From NCBI GenBank assembly GCA_947624015.1, contig CANQIA010000001.1, positions 62,001-126,000 on the forward strand: DNA of 64,000 nucleotides, in the 5' to 3' direction. Both the position numbers and the translations under genes were made by a program. The DNA comes from an uncultured Clostridia bacterium. GTDB taxonomy: Bacteria; Bacillota; Clostridia; Lachnospirales; CAG-274. Position 1 is the stretch's first letter. Each line of letters starts with the position of its first letter. The notes below the pieces were generated by a model, which was not told the origin of the DNA, searched no databases, and worked only from the letters and a program-made list of their open reading frames with translations. Below are positions 1 through 8,453 of the stretch, in pieces.

Positions 1-241
1 AGCAGTTGGAACTTACGGTGTTGCAGGCTATAACAACTGCCTTTACATTCTTAGTTTTTAAAAATCTTATTATCTGGCATGAAAACTTGGTAATTGTCTC
101 CTTACTTTTGGAGCCGTAAGGCACTCTAGCAGTATCGCCGAAATATACCAAAGACTCGTTGGGCAATATTTTAACTATCTGCTTGACAACAGTAAGTCCG
201 CCCACACCCGAATCAAACACGCCTATAGGTCTGTTATCCAT
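1..241 (-). CDS. murI: Glutamate racemase (partial, N-terminal part only)
   Basis: Converts L-glutamate to D-glutamate for peptidoglycan. The reverse strand from the ATG at 241 reads MDNRPIGVFDSGVGGLTVV, the typical racemase N-terminus with the catalytic Asp in FDSGVGG. Further on come FGDTARVPYG and the first catalytic cysteine in IACNT. About 80 codons are visible and the gene runs off the left edge. It starts 5 nt after the ddl stop, so the two wall-precursor genes are almost certainly cotranscribed. Confidence 0.95.
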   Translation of the reverse strand, partial: MDNRPIGVFDSGVGGLTVVKQIVKILPNESLVYFGDTARVPYGSKSKETITKFSCQIIRFLKTKNVKAVVIACNTVSSNC

Positions 242-246
242 AACGA

Positions 247-1314
247 TCAATCCTCATATCTTCTTAAGCCCAGCTCTATCAGCTTATCCACAAGCTCCTC
301 CGTGGTTATGCCCAACGCATTGAAAAGCATGGGATACATACTTATGGACGTAAAGCCGGGAAGTGTATTTATCTCATTGAATATTACCCTGTCAGTACCC
401 TCTTCAAGGAAAAAGTCTACTCTTGAAAGTCCCATACCGTCGAGAGCCTTAAATATGCGTACAGCTTTTTCTCTTATCTCCTCAGACTTTTTTTCTGAAA
501 TAGGCGCCGGTATAACGGTCTTGGATTCGGAGTTGTTGTACTTGGCGTCATAGTCGTAAAATTCCGCTGCCGCCAATATCTGACCTACCGCAGAAGCCTT
601 TACATCGTTGTTGCCCAGCACTGCGCATTCCAGCTCAAGACCTGTTATATTTTCCTCTATTACTATTGTTCTGTCCTCTCTTGAGGCTGTCCAAAGTCCT
701 TCGGCAAGCTCGTCTCTGTTGTGCGCCTTTGTGATACCGACGCTTGAGCCTGCGCAGGCAGGCTTTACAAAGCAGGGATAACCGCAGGTATTCTCTATTT
801 TCTCTATACAGCCTTCAATATTGCTTTCCAGCTCTCTGCTGTATACTACCGTGTACTTTGCCTGAGCTATGCCCAATGTATCTACCACTATCTTTGTATA
901 TGCCTTATTCATACTTACGGCAGACGCCAGCACTCCGCAGCCTACATAGGGTATGCCGGAAAGCTCAAAAAGTCCCTGTATAGTACCGTCTTCGCCGTTA
1001 AGACCGTGAAGCACGGGGAAAATAAGGTCGATAGGTATCAGCTTTACCTTTTCTCCAACTATCCTAAGCAATCCTCTGTGACCTGCATCGGGACTTAATA
1101 TGGCTGTAGCCGCATATTTTTCCCAGCTTTCACTTTTAAGATTTTCAATGGGTCCGTCATAGAGGAGCCATTTGCCTTCTTTTGTTATGCATACGGGCAT
1201 TATTGTATATTTGTCCTGATTGATATTTTGCATTATCGTTGCTGCGCTTACTCTTGAAACCTCATGCTCGGAGGAACGCCCTCCGAAAATTACCGCAATT
1301 ACTTTTTTACTCAT
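247..1314 (-). CDS. ddl: D-alanine--D-alanine ligase
   Basis: Makes the D-Ala-D-Ala dipeptide for the peptidoglycan stem peptide in the cytoplasm. The protein has 355 aa, the usual length. It begins with VIFGGRSSEHEVS (N-terminal ligase fold), has the glycine-rich ATP-grasp loop in CAGSSVGI and the C-terminal metal-binding segment with NEINTLPGF. GAGG precedes the ATG at a normal distance. murI follows within 5 nt, and a promoter-like sequence (TTGCAA-16-TATAAT) lies about 100 nt upstream. I see nothing that specifically suggests a D-Ala-D-Lac variant. Confidence 0.96.
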   Translation of the reverse strand: MSKKVIAVIFGGRSSEHEVSRVSAATIMQNINQDKYTIMPVCITKEGKWLLYDGPIENLKSESWEKYAATAILSPDAGHRGLLRIVGEKVKLIPIDLIFPVLHGLNGEDGTIQGLFELSGIPYVGCGVLASAVSMNKAYTKIVVDTLGIAQAKYTVVYSRELESNIEGCIEKIENTCGYPCFVKPACAGSSVGITKAHNRDELAEGLWTASREDRTIVIEENITGLELECAVLGNNDVKASAVGQILAAAEFYDYDAKYNNSESKTVIPAPISEKKSEEIREKAVRIFKALDGMGLSRVDFFLEEGTDRVIFNEINTLPGFTSISMYPMLFNALGITTEELVDKLIELGLRRYED

Positions 1315-1409
1315 TTTTAATTCCTCACAATTCCGTTAATTAAGTACATCCCTAAGATCGCCGCCACACAGCCATGGCAACAAAGCTCTTATGAGAGATA
1401 TCTTATTCT

Positions 1410-1437
1410 ATTATATACATTTTTATATTATTTGCAA
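1410..1437 (-). promoter_or_regulatory. Predicted sigma-A promoter for ddl-murI
   Basis: On the minus strand TTGCAA (1437-1432) and TATAAT (1415-1410) are separated by 16 bp, about 100 nt before the ddl start. The 1315-1659 gap otherwise holds only this and the divergent ireB promoter. Confidence 0.55.
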
Positions 1438-1580
1438 CATGGTCGGCATATGCTGCAAAGCCTTTACTCTTACAAACGCCTCTTTATAGTGTAGACTTTT
1501 GCCGTATGCATTTATTGTACAACAAAATGAAGAAGTTGGCAATGCTTTATTTTACTTTCCAATCTTCATAAATATTTAAG

Positions 1581-1609
1581 TTGATTTTCGCTTATATTTG
1601 TAGTATTAT
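1581..1609 (+). promoter_or_regulatory. Predicted sigma-A promoter for ireB-ruvX-DUF1292
   Basis: TTGATT at 1581-1586 and TATTAT at 1604-1609 with a 17 bp spacer, about 50 nt before the ireB start codon. Confidence 0.5.
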
Positions 1610-1659
1610 ATACTAGGATAGTAATGAACGGGTCAAAATCGAATAAGGAGAGTGAAAAT

Positions 1660-1953
1660 ATGAATAACTTCAGTGAAACTCAAAAAATAAGCGATCTTAA
1701 GGAAGCTCTCAAGGATGTTAGGATAAGCGATGATACAGCCGAGAGAACTCATATAGGTCATATAATGAGTGAAGTATATGAAGCTATGCTTGAAAAGGGC
1801 TATAATCCTGTAAATCAAATAATAGGATATATAATGTCAGGCGATCCCACATATATCACAAGCTTTAAGGACGCCAGAAAGAAAATGGCGAAGGTAAGCC
1901 AAGACGAGCTTTTGGAAGAGATCGTAAATTATTATATCAACAATAATTTATAA
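1660..1953 (+). CDS. ireB: IreB family regulatory phosphoprotein (UPF0297)
   Basis: A 97 aa protein of the IreB/YrzL family. In Enterococcus this is a small substrate of the IreK/PrkC Ser/Thr kinase linked to cephalosporin tolerance; the exact role here is inferred from the family. Family segments are TAERTHIGHIMSEVYEAL-like and NPVNQIIGYIMSGDPTYIT, near the usual full length. I chose the ATG at 1660, 12 codons into the longest frame, because AAGGAGAG lies 7 nt before it. It opens the conserved Firmicutes trio ireB-ruvX-DUF1292. Confidence 0.93.
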   Translation: MNNFSETQKISDLKEALKDVRISDDTAERTHIGHIMSEVYEAMLEKGYNPVNQIIGYIMSGDPTYITSFKDARKKMAKVSQDELLEEIVNYYINNNL

Positions 1954-1965
1954 TTTGACAGCATA

Positions 1966-2391
1966 ATGCGTATACTAGGTTTGGACTATGGAATGAAGAC
2001 CATAGGAGTTGCCGTAAGCGACCCCTTTGGATGGACTGCGCAGGGCGTGGAGATAATAAGGCGCAGCGAAGAAGCCAATCTCAAAAAGAGCATTGAGCGT
2101 TTAAAGGAGATATGCAAAGAGTACTCTGTGGAACAGATAGTACTGGGCTATCCCAAAAATATGAATAATACCCTCGGCGAAAGAGCAGAGAAGACCGAGG
2201 CTTTTAAGAGAAGGATAGAGAAGGAATTGAAATTACCCGTTCTGCTGTGGGATGAAAGGCTGTCTACATTGGCTGCCGAAAGAGGACTTTTGGAAGCCGA
2301 CCTGTCAAGGGCTAAAAGGAAGCAGGTCATTGATAAAATGGCGGCAGTCTTCATATTACAGGGCTATCTTGATTCAAGACCCAAAATTTAA
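1966..2391 (+). CDS. ruvX: Holliday junction resolvase-like protein RuvX/YqgF
   Basis: RNase H-fold nuclease of the RuvX/YqgF family, tied to pre-16S rRNA maturation and possibly Holliday junction resolution. The 141 aa protein opens with [17 protein letters not shown] (first catalytic Asp) and has [15 protein letters not shown] in the middle and [12 protein letters not shown] near the C-terminus, all family hallmarks. It starts 12 nt after ireB and has no clear Shine-Dalgarno, so coupling to ireB translation is likely. Confidence 0.95.
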   Translation: MRILGLDYGMKTIGVAVSDPFGWTAQGVEIIRRSEEANLKKSIERLKEICKEYSVEQIVLGYPKNMNNTLGERAEKTEAFKRRIEKELKLPVLLWDERLSTLAAERGLLEADLSRAKRKQVIDKMAAVFILQGYLDSRPKI

Positions 2392-2402
2392 GGAGAAAAT
2401 AA

Positions 2403-2726
2403 ATGAGCGACGACAAGCTGAATATTGATGAGCTGGATCTTTTTGCAGGTCAGGAAAAGGCTTACGAATACGTTTCCATGACCGATGACGACGGCACAGA
2501 AACAGATTTTATAATAATGGACGGCATTGATGTGGACAATGTCCGTTATCTCCTTCTTGTAAAGGCTGAGGATTTCGATAATGAGGAGCCGGAGGCTTTT
2601 ATTTTTAAGGAAATAGAAATAAACGATACCGAATGCACCTATGAGCCTGTTACGGATGATAAGGAGTACAACAAGGTGGTCGTGCTTCTTCAGGACGAGG
2701 ATGCAGACTACGAATTTAAGTTTTAA
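2403..2726 (+). CDS. DUF1292 domain protein (YrzB family)
   Basis: A very acidic 107 aa cytoplasmic protein of unknown function. The DUF1292 pattern is visible: a diverse acidic N-terminus, YLLLVKAED, then EPEAFIFKEIE and a C-terminal acidic tail. Third member of the conserved ireB-ruvX-yrzB order, 11 nt after ruvX with AAGGAG before the ATG. A hairpin follows at 2755-2786. Confidence 0.88.
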   Translation: MSDDKLNIDELDLFAGQEKAYEYVSMTDDDGTETDFIIMDGIDVDNVRYLLLVKAEDFDNEEPEAFIFKEIEINDTECTYEPVTDDKEYNKVVVLLQDEDADYEFKF

Positions 2727-2754
2727 ATTACGAAGCTTATTAAAACATAATAAT

Positions 2755-2786
2755 CAACGCAAGACCTTTTCAGGTCTTATTGTTGT
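2755..2786 (+). terminator. Hairpin after the ireB operon
   Basis: AAGACCT/AGGTCTT stem with a TTTC loop, extended by CAAC/GTTG outer arms. No strong T-run follows, so termination efficiency is uncertain. Confidence 0.55.
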
Positions 2787-2883
2787 GTGAAAATTAAATT
2801 TTTATATATACATAATACAGCCGATATGACCGACAGAACCGGAAATTGTCCATTATATCGGCAGGATCTCGGAGGTGAACTTT

Positions 2884-4644
2884 TTGTATACAAAAAAACA
2901 GAATGCCGCAGCTAAGGTAAAAAAGTCTGCGGCAAATACTAAGGCTGCAAGATCCAGGAGAACGGCTAAGGCGGATAACGGTCCGAAGCTTAAGGTAATA
3001 CCGTTAGGCGGACTCCATGAGATCGGCAAAAACATTACAGCCTTTGAATATGAGGATGAGATAATAATCGTAGATTGCGGAGTTGCGTTTCCGCAAGACG
3101 ATATGCTCGGTATCGACCTTGTAATACCCGATTTTTCTTACCTCATGAGCAATAAGGAAAAGGTAAAGGGCATATTTATTACCCACGGTCACGAGGATCA
3201 TATAGGCTCTCTTCCCTATTTCCTTAAGGAACTGAATGTTCCCATATACGGTACAAGGCTTACCATAGGTCTTATAGAGGCAAAGCTCAGAGAACACAAT
3301 ATTTTAAACAGTGTTGAGCGAAACAATGTAGAAGCAGGCGCCGTTGTAAAGATAGGCAAGCATTTTAAGGTGGAGTTTATACACTCCAATCATTCCATTG
3401 CGGACAGCGTTGCCTTTGCCATTACTACGCCGGTAGGCGTAATAGTACACACAGGCGATTTTAAAATAGACTTTACGCCTATACAGGGAGATATGATAGA
3501 CCTGCAAAGGCTTGCGGAAATAGGCAGAAAGGGCGTACTCTTGCTTATGTGCGAAAGCACAAATGTTGAGCGTCCCGGACATACTATGAGCGAGCGCTCC
3601 GTAGGCGGCATTATAGACAAGATATTTGACGAGAGCGAAAACAGGATAATGGTGGCTACATTTTCGTCAAACATCGATAGGATACAGCAGATAGTAAATT
3701 CAGCCGTATCCCATAAGAGAAAAGTCACATTTATAGGCAGGAGCATGACAAATGTTGTAAAAACCGCCTGTGAGCTGGGATATCTGGATATACCCAAAAA
3801 TACTATTATAGAAACAGGCGAGATGCGTAATTACAGCGACAGCGAGATAGTAGTAATAATGACAGGCTCTCAGGGAGAAACCATGGCGGCTCTCTCAAGG
3901 ATAGCCCTTGGGGAACACAGACAGGTGGAGGTAAAGCCTACCGATAAAATAATAATAAGCGCTTCGCCTATACCCGGAAATGAAAAAAATGTGTACAAGG
4001 TAATAAATGAGCTTTTGAAAAAGGGCGCAGACGTTATATACGAAGGTCTTATGGACGTTCATGTATCGGGTCATGCACGCCAGGAAGAAATAAAAATGAT
4101 GCACGCCCTTATAAAGCCCAAATTCTTTATGCCTATACACGGCGAATATAAAATGCTCATATGCCACAGAAATCTTGCGAGAGATCTGGGAATGGACAAG
4201 GAGAATATATTCGTTATGGCTAACGGCGATTGCCTTGAACTGGGCAAAAATTCCGCAAAGCTTACTCCCAACGCAGTACCAAGCGGTCAGATATTCGTAG
4301 ACGGTCTCGGAGTCGGAGATGTAGGCAATATAGTACTCCGTGACAGACGTCATCTTGCACAAGACGGACTTATGATAGTTGTTGTGGCTATCGATAAGTA
4401 TTCGGGAGAGATATTGAGCGGTCCCGACATTATTTCCAGAGGCTTTGTATATGTCAGAGAGTCAGAGGAGCTTATGGAAGAGGCAAGAGCCGTTGTAAAT
4501 ACAGCTCTTGACCAATGCGAAAGAAAGAATATAAGCGAATGGTCCTATATCAAGACTCTTATAAAAGACGCTCTCAGGGACTACCTGTGGCAAAAAACAA
4601 AGAGAAGCCCTATGATACTTCCTATTGTTATGGATATTGAGTAA
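2884..4644 (+). CDS. rnj: Ribonuclease J
   Basis: Metallo-beta-lactamase/beta-CASP endo- and 5'-exoribonuclease central to RNA decay and maturation. After a basic Ala/Lys-rich tail of about 35 aa come IPLGGLHEIGKN, the zinc motif THGHEDHIG, GDFKID, and the beta-CASP and C-terminal segments with HVSGHARQEE and PIHGEY. The longest frame begins with GTG at 2875, but GGAGG (2871-2875) overlaps that codon; the TTG at 2884 sits 8 nt behind it, so I place the start there (586 aa). Monocistronic, followed by a strong terminator. Whether it corresponds to J1 or J2 cannot be decided here. Confidence 0.95.
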   Translation: MYTKKQNAAAKVKKSAANTKAARSRRTAKADNGPKLKVIPLGGLHEIGKNITAFEYEDEIIIVDCGVAFPQDDMLGIDLVIPDFSYLMSNKEKVKGIFITHGHEDHIGSLPYFLKELNVPIYGTRLTIGLIEAKLREHNILNSVERNNVEAGAVVKIGKHFKVEFIHSNHSIADSVAFAITTPVGVIVHTGDFKIDFTPIQGDMIDLQRLAEIGRKGVLLLMCESTNVERPGHTMSERSVGGIIDKIFDESENRIMVATFSSNIDRIQQIVNSAVSHKRKVTFIGRSMTNVVKTACELGYLDIPKNTIIETGEMRNYSDSEIVVIMTGSQGETMAALSRIALGEHRQVEVKPTDKIIISASPIPGNEKNVYKVINELLKKGADVIYEGLMDVHVSGHARQEEIKMMHALIKPKFFMPIHGEYKMLICHRNLARDLGMDKENIFVMANGDCLELGKNSAKLTPNAVPSGQIFVDGLGVGDVGNIVLRDRRHLAQDGLMIVVVAIDKYSGEILSGPDIISRGFVYVRESEELMEEARAVVNTALDQCERKNISEWSYIKTLIKDALRDYLWQKTKRSPMILPIVMDIE

Positions 4645-4646
4645 AT

Positions 4647-4684
4647 AAAAAAGGATATCACATTTGTTAGTGTGATATCCTTTT
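4647..4684 (+). terminator. Intrinsic terminator of RNase J gene
   Basis: A long perfect stem (AAGGATATCACA with TGTGATATCCTT) and an 8 nt loop, followed by T residues, starting 3 nt after the stop codon. Confidence 0.9.
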
Positions 4685-4736
4685 AATGTGCCAAAATATG
4701 ACCTTCCGCCATTTTTAATATTGCTCGCAGCAAAAA

Positions 4737-4998
4737 ACCTCCCCTATTTGAGGGCTGGTCGTATTGCTTCGCAATACTGCTCGCTATGCATCCAAGCTGG
4801 TCGTATTGCTTCGCAATACTGCTCGCTATGCATCCAAGCTGGTTGTAATAACGATACCTCTACCTCCCCTATTTAAGGGCTGGTCGTAATAACGATACTC
4901 CTACCTCCCCTATCAGGGCTGGTCGTATTGCTTCGCAATACTGCTCGCTATGCATCCAAGGAGGTGGCAGTCCGCAGGACTGACGGAGAGGTAACAGT
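4737..4998. repeat. Tandem hairpin-module repeat array
   Basis: Five units starting GCTGG at 4754, 4796, 4838, 4879 and 4918, spaced 42, 42, 41 and 39 bp. Units 1, 2 and 5 are identical over 42 bp and contain GTATTGC-TTC-GCAATAC (7 bp stem) and the palindrome ATGCAT. Units 3 and 4 carry TCGT-AATA-ACGA and CCTCCCC blocks. The array is embedded in a CCTCCCC...GGAGGTGGCAGTCC...GGACTGACGGAGAGGT framework that, from memory, resembles a repeat common in Ruminococcus/Faecalibacterium genomes. It fills the gap between RNase J and the lipoprotein gene. No ORF here is credible. Confidence 0.8.
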
Positions 4999-5012
4999 CG
5001 AATCATATGTAT

Positions 5013-5807
5013 CTATTGAGTCACAGCTTCGGTGGTGACCTCCGTTACGGGAGCTTTAAGCTGATTTTCTATGTCCGCTCTCAATGTATTTATACGGTTA
5101 AGGCAGGCAAAATCCTCCTCGTTTGTAAGTGCCGTAACATTATTTGTGTTAAGGAATATTTCCACATTGCCTTGAAGGTCAAAGGCTATTCTGTCATGGT
5201 CTGCAAGCTCCTTATCCGTAAGCTTGTCCTGATTGGCGATTATAATATTGTCAAGGGCTGCCAATCTTGAATATGCCGTCAACAGATCACAGCCTATTTC
5301 GGCATATGCCTTATCGTTTGCATCCTTATACTTGGCTTTCCACTCGTTGAGCGTTGCGGCTATATCTTTCATATCCTGAGCCTCATTTTTGCTGTCCTCT
5401 TTAAAGTAGCTGCGAAGAGTTTCACGGTAGCTGTTGTTTGCCTGCTCTCTAACGGTGCTGCTTACATCAAGGAATATTGCGTTGCTTACGCCTGTTATGG
5501 GAGAAGCTGCGTCTGCATTGGGTTCCGCATCGTTTACCGTTTTGCCTATTTCGGCGCTCTTTACGGTCTTGACAGGAGCCGCCTGCTTTACAGGCTGGGC
5601 TTTTGTAACGGCGACAGTAGTGCTTTCCTTGTTGGTAGTGACAACAGAGGTCGTTGCCTGAGAGGTAGTATCGGAAGCCGTTTCCGTGGTCGCTTCCGTC
5701 TCGTTGTCTATTCTCGTGTTCTTAAGTTTGTTTGTGTTCTTTTTGCCGCAGGCGGTCATTGATATTGCAAGAACAGCTATTCCCAGTATAAGATATTTTT
5801 TTCTCAT
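5013..5807 (-). CDS. Putative lipoprotein coupled to the cobalamin operon
   Basis: A 264 aa protein of unknown function. It has a Lys-rich n-region, a hydrophobic segment and a lipobox ending MTAC (Cys20), so it should be lipid-anchored outside the membrane. Residues 35-95 form a Thr/Ala/Val-rich linker typical of surface lipoproteins. Residues 100-250 look alpha-helical and lack Cys/His clusters. Its ATG overlaps the stop of the cbiJ-E-T gene (ATGA), so translation is coupled to B12 synthesis. I do not recognise the family. A corrinoid or cobalt uptake role is only a contextual idea; a wall protein that happens to be last in the operon is equally possible. Confidence 0.75.
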   Translation of the reverse strand: MRKKYLILGIAVLAISMTACGKKNTNKLKNTRIDNETEATTETASDTTSQATTSVVTTNKESTTVAVTKAQPVKQAAPVKTVKSAEIGKTVNDAEPNADAASPITGVSNAIFLDVSSTVREQANNSYRETLRSYFKEDSKNEAQDMKDIAATLNEWKAKYKDANDKAYAEIGCDLLTAYSRLAALDNIIIANQDKLTDKELADHDRIAFDLQGNVEIFLNTNNVTALTNEEDFACLNRINTLRADIENQLKAPVTEVTTEAVTQ

Positions 5808-7729
5808 TGTTTTTCCATCCTTCCGCTTATTAAAAAAATAGGATTTTCCGACATAAGCATTGTAAGATCGCCTACATCCTTGCCTCGTGCCACTGCGATC
5901 TGTTTAAGTGAAAAGCTCATGCCTTTTTCTCTGAAATATTCAAGAGCATTATATGCTGTTTCCAAAGAAACGGCAGTCATTACAATATGAGTATCCTCCT
6001 TTTTAAGTATTTTGTCAAGTATTTCTTTTGTTTTGCCTTTAGTGCCTCCTATAAAAACGTGATCCGCCTTGGGAAGGGCGTCTATAACATTTTCCGCTCT
6101 ATCATTTATGATCTCCACGTTATCGCAGCCGAACAGAGCGCAGTTTTTTCTTATAAGCTCACAGCCCTCACGACTGCATTCTATTGCGTAAACTTTTTTT
6201 ACGAGCCTTGACATTTCAACCGTTACGGAGCCTGTGCCTGCGCCTATGTCATATACGATACAGTTGGATTCGGGCTTGAGAGCGGAAATAATGCAGGCTC
6301 TTACCTCGGCTTTTGTCATAGGGACATTTCCTCTTATAAATCTGTCGTCGTCTATGCCGATATCAAAGGTTTTGCCGTAATTGTCATTTTCAATATATAT
6401 CGTTGTAACGATATCAAAGGCGGAGCTTGTAAATTCCTCGGCAAAGCCTACGGATATTTTTTCATTGCTGTAGGAAAGCCTTTCGCCTATGCACATTTTT
6501 ACCTTGCCAAGACCGTTATCTGTAAGATGTCGGCATATTTGCGCAGTATTTCCGCCTGTCAGCACAAATACGCCTTTGTTTTCTCTTACGGTATTTACTA
6601 TATCGCACTCTCTGCCGTGAAGACTTATTACCTTACATTCGGAGTGATCTATACCTATTTTGCAAGCAAGGTAGGCGGCGGAGGATATGCCCTGTATCAC
6701 ATTGACATGGCAGTCTGTCAGAAGCTCCGTAAGCTCTTGGGCGCCGCTGTATATACACACATCCCCCGAAAACAGCACCGCTATTTTTCTGTAAAAATGG
6801 CTGTCTATATATTTTTTTATCTCCTCGGCTCTGTATTCGTTGAACACTGCCTTGCCCTTGGTATCGGCGGCATCGGTCATTCTTTTTGCCCCTATTATTA
6901 CCTCGCATTTTTCTATGGTCTCGGCAGCCTCAATAGTCATATTGCGTGGATTTCCCATGCCTATTCCTATGATATACACTTGCTTTGTGCTGTCTATGTT
7001 TTCTGTCATTTTGATGACCTGTTCTATTGAATAGCCTTTTTCTTCGGGTCTTTCCACGACTACCATAACGGTATTCGTGCTTTTGCAGGCGTTGTATTTT
7101 TCCATAAATCCGCCGGCGGCTCCCGATTCCTTTGTTACAAGATACTTGATATTGTATTTTTCTATGACCGATATATTTTCCTCTGCGGTAAAGGGTCCCT
7201 CTTCGTCTATTATATGGTCGAGCCTTATGCCAAGAGCAAGAGCCTTTCTCAGATTGGCGTTTTCAGGAAGCATTCTGACATACAGCCTTTTTTTGTAGTC
7301 CGTAATGTTCACATACCTTTCAAGGTCTTTGCTGCCTGTAGTCATAAGCACATTTCCTCTGCTCCTGTTTACTATTTCTATTGCCTTATCCATGTTTTGG
7401 GCATAGAGAGCGTCTACCTTTTCGCTTTCTTCCCGCAGCAGTCTTACATATTTGTCTTTATCCACGGCAAGCCTTATATTTTTGCTTATTTCCTCGGCGT
7501 AGGGATGAGTAGCGTCCACTACCATATCGGGAGCTATTTTTCTGTATTCCGCTTTTATCTCCTCGGCATCGAGTCTGCCCGTATGCACGGAGATATTTGG
7601 GGATATCGGTATAAGCTCGGCTCCTTTTTCCGTAGTCACATAAACATCTGCTATTATATCTTTGTCTATACATTTTTCACAGAGCATCCTGCCCTCTGTT
7701 GTTCCTGCAAATATCATTATCCTGCTCAT
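5804..7729 (-). CDS. cbiJET: Fused CbiJ-CbiE-CbiT (cobalt-precorrin-6A reductase / C5,15-methyltransferase-decarboxylase)
   Basis: A 641 aa fusion for three successive corrin-ring steps. Residues 1-240 are CbiJ/CobK (FAGTTEGR at the N-terminus, VVDATHPYAEEIS, MTTGSKDL), reducing precorrin-6A. Residues 250-447 are CbiE (VYIIGIGMGNPRNMT, SGDVCIYSG), the C5 methyltransferase. Residues 452-641 are CbiT (RGNVPMTKAEVRA, SAM loop DIGAGTGSVTVE at 494-505), the C15 methyltransferase/decarboxylase. A longer frame exists upstream, but MSRIMIFAGTTEGR at 7729 is the family start and forms an ATGA overlap with the upstream cbiH stop. CbiE-CbiT fusions (CobL) are common; adding CbiJ is less usual. Confidence 0.92.
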   Translation of the reverse strand: MSRIMIFAGTTEGRMLCEKCIDKDIIADVYVTTEKGAELIPISPNISVHTGRLDAEEIKAEYRKIAPDMVVDATHPYAEEISKNIRLAVDKDKYVRLLREESEKVDALYAQNMDKAIEIVNRSRGNVLMTTGSKDLERYVNITDYKKRLYVRMLPENANLRKALALGIRLDHIIDEEGPFTAEENISVIEKYNIKYLVTKESGAAGGFMEKYNACKSTNTVMVVVERPEEKGYSIEQVIKMTENIDSTKQVYIIGIGMGNPRNMTIEAAETIEKCEVIIGAKRMTDAADTKGKAVFNEYRAEEIKKYIDSHFYRKIAVLFSGDVCIYSGAQELTELLTDCHVNVIQGISSAAYLACKIGIDHSECKVISLHGRECDIVNTVRENKGVFVLTGGNTAQICRHLTDNGLGKVKMCIGERLSYSNEKISVGFAEEFTSSAFDIVTTIYIENDNYGKTFDIGIDDDRFIRGNVPMTKAEVRACIISALKPESNCIVYDIGAGTGSVTVEMSRLVKKVYAIECSREGCELIRKNCALFGCDNVEIINDRAENVIDALPKADHVFIGGTKGKTKEILDKILKKEDTHIVMTAVSLETAYNALEYFREKGMSFSLKQIAVARGKDVGDLTMLMSENPIFLISGRMEKQ

Positions 7730-8442
7730 ACATAACCTCTTGGTGTGACCATTTTTCCTTTTATGTTTCTTGTTGCGCTGTTGCCTATAAATACTGTTGT
7801 AAACATATCCACCTGGGTATCCATAAGCCTGTCCAGGTCTGTAACAACAGCCTTTTCGCCCTCTCTGCCTATATTGTGGGCATATCCGCATACGGTGTTT
7901 ATATCCCTTGCGTTTTTTATGATACGGCAGGCTCTTTGGAGATAGTCTGCTCGCCTTTGGCTTGAAGGGTTGTAAAGCACTATTACCATATCGGCTTGAG
8001 CGGCAAGCCGCAGCCTTTTTTCTATAAGCTCAAAGGGCGTCAGAAGATCGCTCAGGCTTATTACCGCAAAATCATGAGCAATAGGAGCGCCTAAAAGGGA
8101 AGCGCCGCTTACGGCAGCCGTCATGCCGGGTATGACCCTTATTTGAGTATCCCTGTTTTCGCAAAGCTCATATACAAGAGAAGCCATACCGTATATGCCG
8201 CTGTCTCCTCCCGATATTATAGCGGTGTTCACGCCTTTTTCCGCCTGCTCCACGGCGTATATGCAGCGTTCCTTTTCGCCCTTCATAGGCGTGGAGTAAA
8301 ACTCCTTGTTTTTAAAGCTTTCTTTAATAAGGTCAACATAGAGAGTGTAGCCTACAATAAGAGAACAACTGTTAAGAACAGAAGCAGCCTCCTCTGTCAT
8401 AGTATCAACGCCTCCGGGACCTATTCCTACTATATACAGCAT
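7726..8442 (-). CDS. cbiH: Cobalt-precorrin-3B C17-methyltransferase (CbiH/CobJ)
   Basis: SAM-dependent methyltransferase that methylates C17 and drives ring contraction in corrin synthesis. The 238 aa protein begins MLYIVGIGPGG, the tetrapyrrole-methylase N-terminus, followed by ISGGDSGIYGMA and VIPGMTAAVSGASLLGAPIAHDFAVISLSDLLTP, typical of CbiH/CobJ. The start at 8442 is preceded by AGAAAGGA; the 38 extra codons in the open frame overlap cbiG and look non-native. Short single-domain form with no C-terminal ferredoxin-like extension. Ends with an ATGA overlap into cbiJ-E-T. Confidence 0.93.
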   Translation of the reverse strand: MLYIVGIGPGGVDTMTEEAASVLNSCSLIVGYTLYVDLIKESFKNKEFYSTPMKGEKERCIYAVEQAEKGVNTAIISGGDSGIYGMASLVYELCENRDTQIRVIPGMTAAVSGASLLGAPIAHDFAVISLSDLLTPFELIEKRLRLAAQADMVIVLYNPSSQRRADYLQRACRIIKNARDINTVCGYAHNIGREGEKAVVTDLDRLMDTQVDMFTTVFIGNSATRNIKGKMVTPRGYV

Positions 8443-8453
8443 ATTTTTCCTTT

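Noticed and set aside
4754..4959. Possible CRISPR array from regularly spaced repeats
   Set aside because: The units are directly adjacent with no unique spacers, repeats are hairpin modules, and no cas genes are present.
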